Shown in pieces: positions 7,286 to 13,241 of a stretch of DNA of 13,241 nucleotides; position 1 is the stretch's first letter, and every line of letters starts with the position of its first letter. The stretch is from the NCBI GenBank assembly GCA_947627785.1, contig CANQXC010000017.1:1-13241 (forward strand), in the 5' to 3' direction. The DNA comes from an uncultured Clostridia bacterium (GTDB lineage Bacteria > Bacillota > Clostridia > TANB77 > CAG-508). A program made the translations under genes and the position numbers. The notes under the pieces are model-generated. The model saw only the letters and a program-made list of their open reading frames with translations, was not told where the DNA came from and did not search any database.

Positions 7286-7493
7286 CTCATTCAATGCTTT
7301 AAGATTAAAATTCTTTAGCTCGTTTGTCTAATCTCCGGTTCGCAGAAATTTTATGTATCTTTTTTGGCACCCTTTCCTTTGGAACTTTTTCCAAAAAATC
7401 TACTTAAAATTTCTAGCTCCCTTCATTAGAACCATTTCGCTTGCAGAATTTTTATCTTAAAGCATTGAATAGAATTAAAAAGCAATGAATGAG
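7286..7493. repeat. MITE-like or structured inverted-repeat element between purD and purL
   Basis: No gene fits the 252 nt between purD and purL. A left arm (7290-7314, starting TTCAATGCTTTAAGAT) and a right arm (7445-7469, ending ATCTTAAAGCATTGAA) are complementary at 24 of 25 positions. A second partial right arm follows: AAAGCAATGAATGAG (7479-7493) matches the outer left end CTCATTCAATGCTTT (7286-7300) at 14 of 15. Inside are two similar sub-hairpins (7307-7352 and 7406-7453) and a central hairpin, TTTGGAA (7378-7384) with TTCCAAA (7389-7395). The central arm can alternatively pair as TTTTTTGG (7360-7367) with CCAAAAAA (7391-7398). Composition flips: 7311-7400 has about 40 T and 18 A, whereas the coding strand around it is strongly A-rich, so the element reads naturally on the minus strand. 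No clear target-site duplication and no T-tract exit are seen. It may be a small non-autonomous mobile element or a structured RNA. Confidence 0.7.
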
Positions 7494-7512
7494 AAATTGA
7501 AAGTTAAATTAG

Positions 7513-7518
7513 AAAGGA
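7513..7518 (+). promoter_or_regulatory. Ribosome binding site fixing the purL start at 7528
   Basis: AAAGGA abuts an in-frame ATG at 7519 with no spacer, while the in-frame ATG at 7528 sits after a 9-nt spacer. Starting at 7528 gives MVYRIYVEKK, which is how the long clostridial PurL proteins I recall begin. Confidence 0.75.
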
Positions 7519-7527
7519 ATGTTCAAA

Positions 7528-8898
7528 ATGGTATATAGAATATATGTAGAAAAGAAAAAAGAATTTGCAAATGAGGCAAGAACTTTAAAAAATGACATAG
7601 TAGAATTCTTAAAAATATCAAATCTACAAGATATAAGGGTATTAAATAGATATGATGTAGAAAATATAGATAGTAATTTGTTTGAATATTGTATAAAAAC
7701 AGTATTTTCAGAGCCACAATTAGATATAGTTACAAAAGAATTGCCAAACGAAAAAAATATATTTGCAGTAGAATTCTTACCAGGACAATTTGACCAAAGA
7801 GCAAATTCAGCAGCAGAATGTATACAAATAATTTCTAAACAAGAAAGACCAGTTGTAAAAACTGCAAAAGTTTATATAATATATGGAAACCTTTCAGAAG
7901 AAGAAATAGAAAAAATAAAAAAATATATTATAAACCCAATAGAAACAAGAGAAGCTTCACTTGAAGAATATGATACTCTTGTTACAAAATATGAAGAACC
8001 AAAAGATGTAGAAATATTAGAAAATTTTTGCAAATTAAATGATAGAGAATTAGATGAATTTATAAAAGAATATGAGCTAGCAATGGATTTAGAAGATATA
8101 AAATTTTGCAAAAAATACTTTATATCTGAAAAAAGAAATCCAAGCCTTACAGAGATAAAAATGATAGATACATATTGGTCAGACCATTGTAGACATACAA
8201 CTTTCTTAACAACCATAGATAATGTGAAATTTGAAGATGAGTTATTACAAAATGCATATAATGAGTATTTGAAAATGAGAAAAGATATAGGAAGAACAAA
8301 ACCTATAAACTTAATGGATATTGCAACAATTGCGTGTAAATATTTAAAGAAAAATGGAAAATTACAAAAGTTAGATGAATCTGAAGAAATAAATGCATGT
8401 ACAGTAAAAATAGATGTAGAAATTGAAGGCAAAATTGAAAAATGGTTATTGTTATTTAAAAATGAAACACATAATCATCCAACAGAAATAGAGCCATTTG
8501 GGGGAGCAGCAACTTGTATTGGTGGAGCAATTAGAGATCCACTTTCAGGACGTAGTTATGTATATAGTGCAATGAGAATAACAGGTGCAGGAAATCCATT
8601 AACTCCAATAGAAGAAACTTTAGAAGGTAAATTACCACAAAGAAAGATAGTAACAACAGCAGCAGCAGGATATAGTTCTTATGGAAATCAAATAGGACTT
8701 GCAACAGGACAAGTTGATGAGATATATCATCCAGGATATGTTGCAAAAAGAATGGAAGTTGGAGCAGTAGTAGCAGCAACTCCAGAAGAAAATGTTGTAA
8801 GGGAATGTCCAGAAGCAGGAGACCTAGTAATTTTATTAGGTGGTAGAACAGGTAGAGATGGCATACGGTGGAGCAACAGGTTCTTCAAAATCTCATAA
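7528..8898 (+). CDS. purL: PurL N-terminal fragment (PurS-like and first synthetase region)
   Basis: This is the reading frame before the frameshift. About 446 residues are genuine PurL; the last 11 codons (from CGG at 8866, giving RWSNRFFKIS and stop) are out of frame. Residues 1 to about 150 are the PurS-like N-terminal region. WSDHCRHTTF (about 217-226) is the conserved family motif. KNETHNHPTEIEPFGGAATC (starting near 312) and GGAIRDPLSGRSY form the first AIRS-type ATP/substrate site, with the conserved His in ETHNHP. QIGLATGQVDEIYHPGYVAK and LVILLGGRTGRDG lead up to the break. Alone it lacks the second AIRS half and the glutaminase, so it should not be active. Confidence 0.88.
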   Translation: MVYRIYVEKKKEFANEARTLKNDIVEFLKISNLQDIRVLNRYDVENIDSNLFEYCIKTVFSEPQLDIVTKELPNEKNIFAVEFLPGQFDQRANSAAECIQIISKQERPVVKTAKVYIIYGNLSEEEIEKIKKYIINPIETREASLEEYDTLVTKYEEPKDVEILENFCKLNDRELDEFIKEYELAMDLEDIKFCKKYFISEKRNPSLTEIKMIDTYWSDHCRHTTFLTTIDNVKFEDELLQNAYNEYLKMRKDIGRTKPINLMDIATIACKYLKKNGKLQKLDESEEINACTVKIDVEIEGKIEKWLLLFKNETHNHPTEIEPFGGAATCIGGAIRDPLSGRSYVYSAMRITGAGNPLTPIEETLEGKLPQRKIVTTAAAGYSSYGNQIGLATGQVDEIYHPGYVAKRMEVGAVVAATPEENVVRECPEAGDLVILLGGRTGRDGIRWSNRFFKIS

Positions 8899-11281
8899 TT
8901 TACAGTCATTAGAAAAATGTGGAGCAGAAGTTCAAAAAGGAAATGCACCTGAAGAAAGAAAACTTCAAAGATTATTTAGAAATAAGATAGCTTCCGTATT
9001 AATTAAACGTTGCAACGACTTTGGTGCAGGAGGAGTATCTGTTGCAATTGGAGAACTAGCAGATGGAATAGAAATAAATTTAGATGCAGTTCCAAAAAAA
9101 TATGATGGACTTAATGGAACAGAACTTGCAATAAGTGAATCACAAGAAAGAATGGCAGTAGTTGTAAGCAAAAAAAATGTAGAAAAATTTTTAAGCTTAG
9201 CACATAGTGAGAACTTAGAAGCAACAGTAGTTGCAGAAATTCAAAAAGAGCCAAGATTAAAAATGAAATGGCGTGGAAAATATATTGTAGACATATCACG
9301 TGAATTTTTAAATTCAAATGGAGCAGAAAAACATATAAATGCTGTTGTAGAAAAGTCAAAAAAATACGGTAAGGAGATAGGTACAAACTTTGTAGAAGAA
9401 TTTGAGAAAATTGCAGGAGACTTAAATGTATGTTCAAAGAAAGGCTTAAGTGAAAGATTCGATTCAACCATAGGTGCAGGAACAGTATTAATGCCTTTTG
9501 GTGGTAAAAATCAAATAACACCAATACAGGCAATGGTAAATAAAATATCACATCCAGAAAAGTATTCAAAGACTTGTTCAGTAATGGCATATGGATATAA
9601 TCCATACATAACAGAGAAAAGTCCATATCATGGAAGTTATTTAGCAGTAGTAGAATCTATATGTAAGCTAATAAGCACAGGTGCTGAATTTAAAGATGTA
9701 TACTTAACTTTCCAAGAGTATTTTGAAAAATTAAATAAAGATGAAAATAAATGGGGCAAACCATTATCAGCACTATTAGGGGCTTTGATGGCACAAAAAG
9801 ATTTAGAAGTAGCAGCAATAGGTGGAAAAGATTCAATGAGTGGAAGTTTTGAAGATATACATGTACCACCAACATTAATATCATTTGCAGTAACAACAGA
9901 AAATATTGATAATATAATTTCACCTGAATTTAAAAATCCAAATAGCAAAGTAGTGTTACTAAAGCCAGAGTATGATGAAAATGGTTTACCAATTGCAGAT
10001 TCTTTAAAGAAAAACTTTGAAATAGTAAATAAGTTAAATAAGCAAGGTAAAATATTAAGTTGCTATACATTAGGTTATGGTGGAATTGCAGAAGCAATAA
10101 TGAAAATGTGTTTTGGAAACAACATAGGATTTGAATTTAATAATAGTATAGAACTAAAAGAAATTTTTGATTACTATTATGGAGCATTTGTAATTGAACT
10201 AATAGGTGATGAGAAAGCAGGAAAAATAATAGGTGAAGAAGAAGCACGAACAAATTTAGAAAAAACAGTATATGAGAAAGAAGTAGGAGTGAATTTAGGA
10301 AAAACAATAAGTGAGCAAAAAATTATATACAAAAATGAAAAAATAGATTTACAAAAATTACTTGAAATATATGAGAATAAACTAGAAAAAGTATATCCTT
10401 GCAATATTAAACAAGAAAATAATACAATACGAGAATTTAAATTTGATGCAAATGGAAAACAAACATCAAAAATAAAAGTGGCAAAACCAAGAGTACTAAT
10501 ACCAGTATTCCCAGGTACAAACTGCGAGTATGATACATCAAGAATTTTAGAAAGAGAAGGAGCAAAACCAGAGGTATTTGTCATAAATAATTTAACATCA
10601 CGAGATATTGAAGAATCAGTAAAAATATTTGCACAAAAATTAAAAAACAGTCAGATGGTCTTTATACCTGGTGGATTTTCTGGAGGAGATGAGCCAGATG
10701 GTTCAGGAAAATTTATAACAGCCTTCTTTAGAAATGAAGAAATAAAAGAAGAGATAAGCAATTTATTAGAGAACAGAGATGGCTTAATGTGTGGGATATG
10801 TAATGGTTTCCAAGCTTTAATAAAGCTAGGATTAGTTCCATTTGGAAAAATAATAGATACAGATGAACAATGTCCAACACTTACATATAACACAATAGGA
10901 AGACATCAATCTAAAATTGTAAGAACAAAAATATGCTCAAATAAATCTCCATGGCTTGCAAATACAAAAGTAGGGGATATTTATGAGGTGCCAATATCAC
11001 ATGGAGAAGGAAGATTTATAGCAAATGAAAATCTTATAAAAGAAATGGAAAAAAATGGACAAATTGCAACTCAATATGTAGATTTACAAGGAAAGCCAAC
11101 AGCTGAAATTCAGTTTAATCCAAATAATTCAATGTATGCAATTGAGGGAATAACATCACCAGATGGTAGAGTATTTGGAAAAATGGGACATGCAGAAAGA
11201 ACAGGCTATGGATTATACAAAAACGTACCAGGAAACTTTGATATAGGTATGTTTAAATCAGCAGTAGAGTATTATGAATGA
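8840..11281 (+). CDS. purL: PurL C-terminal fragment (second synthetase region and glutaminase)
   Basis: This frame opens with GTG at 8840, but PurL homology begins at GGT 8867 (GGATGSSKSHNLQSLEKCGA), so the upstream codons are out of frame and no good ribosome site is seen. EVQKGNAPEERKLQRLF follows, then the second AIRS half with VLMPFGGKNQITPIQAMVNK and GGKDSMSGSFEDIHVPPTL. A linker with a threefold 13-residue repeat precedes the class I glutaminase domain. That domain starts at RVLIPVFPGTNCEYD and has its nucleophile in GICNGFQAL (Cys1091 in restored numbering). HAERTGYG supplies His1221 and Glu1223 of the triad. All catalytic residues are intact, arguing against long-standing decay. The gene ends with TGA at 11279-11281, 29 nt before priA. 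Confidence 0.9.
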   Translation: MVEQVEMAYGGATGSSKSHNLQSLEKCGAEVQKGNAPEERKLQRLFRNKIASVLIKRCNDFGAGGVSVAIGELADGIEINLDAVPKKYDGLNGTELAISESQERMAVVVSKKNVEKFLSLAHSENLEATVVAEIQKEPRLKMKWRGKYIVDISREFLNSNGAEKHINAVVEKSKKYGKEIGTNFVEEFEKIAGDLNVCSKKGLSERFDSTIGAGTVLMPFGGKNQITPIQAMVNKISHPEKYSKTCSVMAYGYNPYITEKSPYHGSYLAVVESICKLISTGAEFKDVYLTFQEYFEKLNKDENKWGKPLSALLGALMAQKDLEVAAIGGKDSMSGSFEDIHVPPTLISFAVTTENIDNIISPEFKNPNSKVVLLKPEYDENGLPIADSLKKNFEIVNKLNKQGKILSCYTLGYGGIAEAIMKMCFGNNIGFEFNNSIELKEIFDYYYGAFVIELIGDEKAGKIIGEEEARTNLEKTVYEKEVGVNLGKTISEQKIIYKNEKIDLQKLLEIYENKLEKVYPCNIKQENNTIREFKFDANGKQTSKIKVAKPRVLIPVFPGTNCEYDTSRILEREGAKPEVFVINNLTSRDIEESVKIFAQKLKNSQMVFIPGGFSGGDEPDGSGKFITAFFRNEEIKEEISNLLENRDGLMCGICNGFQALIKLGLVPFGKIIDTDEQCPTLTYNTIGRHQSKIVRTKICSNKSPWLANTKVGDIYEVPISHGEGRFIANENLIKEMEKNGQIATQYVDLQGKPTAEIQFNPNNSMYAIEGITSPDGRVFGKMGHAERTGYGLYKNVPGNFDIGMFKSAVEYYE
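10219..10335 (+). repeat. Three 39-nt tandem repeats in the purL linker
   Basis: Units begin at 10219 (AGGAAAAATAATAGGTGA), 10258 (AGAAAAAACAGTATATGAG) and 10297 (AGGAAAAACAATAAGTGAG), exactly 39 nt apart and in frame. They encode the 13-residue units GKIIGEEEARTNL, EKTVYEKEVGVNL and GKTISEQKIIYKN. The third resembles the ordinary family linker (GKTISE...), and the first two look like duplicated copies that have diverged. The block lies between the second synthetase domain and the glutaminase, where extra length should be tolerated. Confidence 0.6.
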
Positions 11282-11310
11282 TATAATAACAACTAATAGA
11301 AGGGTAAAAA

Positions 11311-13241
11311 ATGATAGCAGAGGTTATAATAAATAGAATTGCAAAGGATCTAAATAGAATATTTGATTATATTGTTCCAAGAAATATGGAAAATTCCATA
11401 AAAATTGGAGCAAGAATTTTTGTGCCATTTGGACCTAAAGATACTTGTATAGAAGGATTTGTTATAGGTTTCAAAAAAGAATCCAAATTTGCAAATAAGG
11501 AAATAATAAGAATAGAGGACATACCACTTACAGAAGAAAATATAGAGCTTGCAAAATTAATGGCAAGGAGATATTTCTGCAACATTTCTGAATGTATAAA
11601 ATTAATGCTTCCACCAGGTGAAAAAACTACAAATTTGGAAAACAGAATAAAGGATAAAACTGCGAATTTTGTATATCTCAAAAAAGATATAGATGAGATA
11701 GAAATGGAGATAGATTTAGGACAGCTAAAAAATGCAAAGTATATAAAGGTTCTAAGATTTTTATCAGAAAATGACGGGATATATAAAGCAGATTTAGAGA
11801 TATTAGCAGAAGTTTCAAGTGCAATATTAAAAACTTTAGAAAAAAAAGGTTATATTGAAATTATAGAGCAAAAAATTGAAAGAAATCCATTTAAAGATAG
11901 AGAAATAAAAAAAGATAAGCCTTTAAAATTAACAGAAGAACAACAAATAGCTTTTGATAAAATAAGTAATAGTAAATTCAATGAATTTTTGATATATGGT
12001 GTAACAGGTTCAGGGAAAACAGAGGTCTATTTGCAGTTAATACAAAATGCAATTGATAAGGGAAAACGTGCAATTGTATTAGTTCCTGAAATTTCACTTA
12101 CACCACAAATGGTAGATAGATTTTCTGCAAGATTTGGAGATTGCATTTCAGTATTGCATAGTAAATTATCAACAGGTGAAAGAAATGATCAATGGAAAAA
12201 CATTAAGAATAATAAATGTAAAATTGTAATAGGAGCAAGGTCTGCAATTTTTGCTCCAGTACAAAATTTGGGAATAATTATAATAGATGAGGAGCATGAT
12301 ACATCATATAAATCAGATATGGCACCAAGATTCAATGCAAAAGATATAGCAAAATATATAGCAAAGAAAAATGACATACCATTAGTTTTAGGAAGTGCAA
12401 CACCAGATATTGCAACATATTATAATTCAAAAAACATTATTAGATTAACCAAAAGAGCCAATAATTCTAATCTTCCAGATGTAGAAATAGTAGATTTAAG
12501 GCAAGAACTTGCAAATGGAAATCGTTCTATATTAAGTGAAAGATTAAAGGAAGAAATAGAAAAAAATTTAGCAAATAAAAAGCAAACAATATTGTTTTTA
12601 AATAGACGTGGATTTTCAACATTCGTAATGTGCAGAGATTGTGGATATACTGTTAAATGTAAAAGATGTAATATAAGTTTAACATATCATATGAAGGAAG
12701 ATAAGCTAAAATGCCACTATTGTGGGTATGAGATGAATAATATAAAGGTATGTCCAAAGTGTAAGAGCAAAAATATTAAACATTTTGGAAGCGGAACTCA
12801 GAAATTAGAGGAACTTATCCACATCACTTATCCACAGGCAACAACAATTAGAATGGATATAGATACAGTTAGCAAAAAAAATTCACATGAAAAAATATTA
12901 AATAAATTTAAAGAAGAAAATATAGATATACTTATAGGAACACAGATGGTAGTAAAAGGACATCATTTTCCAAATGTAACATTAGTTGGAGTTATAGCAG
13001 CAGACGCAAGTTTAAATACTGAAGATTTTAGAGCAAATGAAAGAACCTTTGATATATTAGTTCAAGTTGCAGGTAGAGCCGGAAGAGAGAAATTACCAGG
13101 AAAAGTAATTATACAAACATACTCACCAGAAAACTTTTGCATAGAGTGTAGCAAAGAGCAAAATTATGATAATTTTTATAAAACTGAAATAGAATTAAGA
13201 AAACAATTGAAATATCCGCCATTTTGCGATATAATTATGTT
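11311..13241 (+). CDS. priA: Primosomal replication-restart helicase PriA (3'-truncated by window edge)
   Basis: A 3'-to-5' superfamily 2 helicase that reloads the replisome at stalled forks. The frame is open to the window end, with 643 complete codons visible; family proteins are about 730-800 residues, so roughly 100 or more are missing. MIAEVIINRIAKDLNRIFDY is the N-terminal 3'-DNA-binding region. Walker A GVTGSGKT is at 230-237 and the DEAH-box variant DEEHD at 326-330, followed by LGSATPD and LNRRGFS. Eight cysteines (441, 444, 450, 453, 468, 471, 481, 484) form the two zinc sites. GTQMVVKGHHFPNVT and QVAGRAGRE are the later helicase motifs, and LKYPPFCDI is near the edge. GAAGGG at 11299-11304 has a 6-nt spacer. 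No terminator separates it from purL, so it may be read through from the purine operon. Confidence 0.96.
   Translation, partial: MIAEVIINRIAKDLNRIFDYIVPRNMENSIKIGARIFVPFGPKDTCIEGFVIGFKKESKFANKEIIRIEDIPLTEENIELAKLMARRYFCNISECIKLMLPPGEKTTNLENRIKDKTANFVYLKKDIDEIEMEIDLGQLKNAKYIKVLRFLSENDGIYKADLEILAEVSSAILKTLEKKGYIEIIEQKIERNPFKDREIKKDKPLKLTEEQQIAFDKISNSKFNEFLIYGVTGSGKTEVYLQLIQNAIDKGKRAIVLVPEISLTPQMVDRFSARFGDCISVLHSKLSTGERNDQWKNIKNNKCKIVIGARSAIFAPVQNLGIIIIDEEHDTSYKSDMAPRFNAKDIAKYIAKKNDIPLVLGSATPDIATYYNSKNIIRLTKRANNSNLPDVEIVDLRQELANGNRSILSERLKEEIEKNLANKKQTILFLNRRGFSTFVMCRDCGYTVKCKRCNISLTYHMKEDKLKCHYCGYEMNNIKVCPKCKSKNIKHFGSGTQKLEELIHITYPQATTIRMDIDTVSKKNSHEKILNKFKEENIDILIGTQMVVKGHHFPNVTLVGVIAADASLNTEDFRANERTFDILVQVAGRAGREKLPGKVIIQTYSPENFCIECSKEQNYDNFYKTEIELRKQLKYPPFCDIIM
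12815..12836 (+). promoter_or_regulatory. Tandem pair of perfect DnaA boxes inside priA
   Basis: TTATCCACA occurs at 12815-12823 and again at 12828-12836, in the same orientation, as part of a 10-nt direct repeat (CTTATCCACA) with a 13-nt period. Thirteen is not a multiple of three, so the repetition is not a protein-level repeat; it encodes LIHITYPQ, just after the second zinc site. Both copies match the standard DnaA 9-mer exactly. Binding and any role in controlling priA or titrating DnaA are inference. Confidence 0.5.

Larger units (their letters stand above)
7528..11281 (+). pseudogene. purL: FGAM synthase purL, whole gene interrupted by a +1 frameshift
   Basis: Phosphoribosylformylglycinamidine synthase converts FGAR, glutamine and ATP to FGAM. 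The gene is of the long single-chain type (PurS-like, synthetase and glutaminase regions in one polypeptide), so separate purS and purQ are not expected. Read as it stands, frame 1 stops at 8896-8898, and the family sequence continues in frame 2 from 8867. The family motif GRTGRDG-x-GGATGSS is encoded as GGC ATA, then one extra base, then GGT GGA, so the surplus base lies in 8863-8866. Removing it gives 1250 residues, a normal length. No other damage is visible, which suggests a sequencing or assembly error, or a very recent mutation. Whether it is a true pseudogene cannot be decided from the sequence. If real, the cell would lack an essential purine step unless the shift is suppressed. Confidence 0.85.

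Noticed and set aside
7276..7527. Purine riboswitch, tRNA or CRISPR array in the purD-purL gap
   Set aside because: The three-helix purine aptamer core, tRNA arms and regularly spaced identical repeats are all absent; the inverted-repeat architecture does not fit any of them.
8840..8866. A separate gene starting at GTG 8840 or ATG 8858
   Set aside because: The protein is the direct continuation of PurL, the first codons are out-of-frame purL sequence, and no proper ribosome site precedes them.
8855..8870. Programmed +1 frameshift joining the two purL frames
   Set aside because: ATA followed by CGG gives no good P-site re-pairing after a one-base slip, and I see no stimulatory structure or upstream SD-like element. 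An indel error or mutation is simpler; kept only as an option in the finding.
9111..9626. Minus-strand open frames opposite the genes (for example 9111-9626, 7872-8432, 6179-6556, 5000-5389)
   Set aside because: They are Leu-, Phe- or Ser-rich frames complementary to A-rich, strongly conserved coding sequence, with no recognisable domains; they are shadows of the purine genes.
1..13241. A novel defence, toxin or mobile gene system
   Set aside because: Every protein-coding frame supported here is a known purine-biosynthesis enzyme or PriA; the unexplained signals are non-coding or repeat structures only.

Overview
The window is a single co-directional (+ strand) stretch of very A+T-rich DNA (roughly 30% G+C by eye, AGA as the usual Arg codon, AAAGGA/GGAGG ribosome sites). 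It holds most of a de novo purine biosynthesis operon followed by the start of the replication-restart helicase gene priA. The gene set points to an anaerobic low-GC member of the Clostridia (Bacillota), possibly an uncultivated gut lineage. It has a 4Fe-4S-type PurF, a long single-chain PurL, and PurH replaced by a PurO-type IMP cyclohydrolase plus a free-standing AICAR transformylase. The species cannot be read from the sequence.

Layout: 1-648 purC (5' end outside the window); 685-2112 purF; 2273-3313 purM; 3435-4055 purN; 4059-4778 purO-like IMP cyclohydrolase; 4804-5988 AICAR transformylase (the C-terminal half of a classical PurH); 6016-7275 purD; 7276-7527 an intergenic gap filled by an inverted-repeat element of about 208 bp; 7528-11281 purL, broken by one extra base near 8863-8866; 11311-13241 priA, running off the 3' end. 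No intrinsic terminator is visible anywhere, and no riboswitch; the operon leader lies upstream of the window.

Together PurF (PRPP to PRA), PurD (GAR), PurN (FGAR), PurL (FGAM), PurM (AIR), PurC (SAICAR), the AICAR transformylase (FAICAR) and the cyclohydrolase (IMP) cover the IMP pathway, except AIR carboxylation (PurE, possibly just upstream) and PurB, which are not in the window.

The items worth a second look are: the purL frameshift; the purD-purL element with 25-bp arms and alternative pairings; a threefold 39-nt in-frame tandem repeat in the purL linker; a pair of perfect DnaA boxes 13 nt apart inside priA; and small hairpins in the purC-purF and purF-purM gaps. I see no wholly new biological system: the genes are housekeeping, and the unexplained signals are non-coding or structural.
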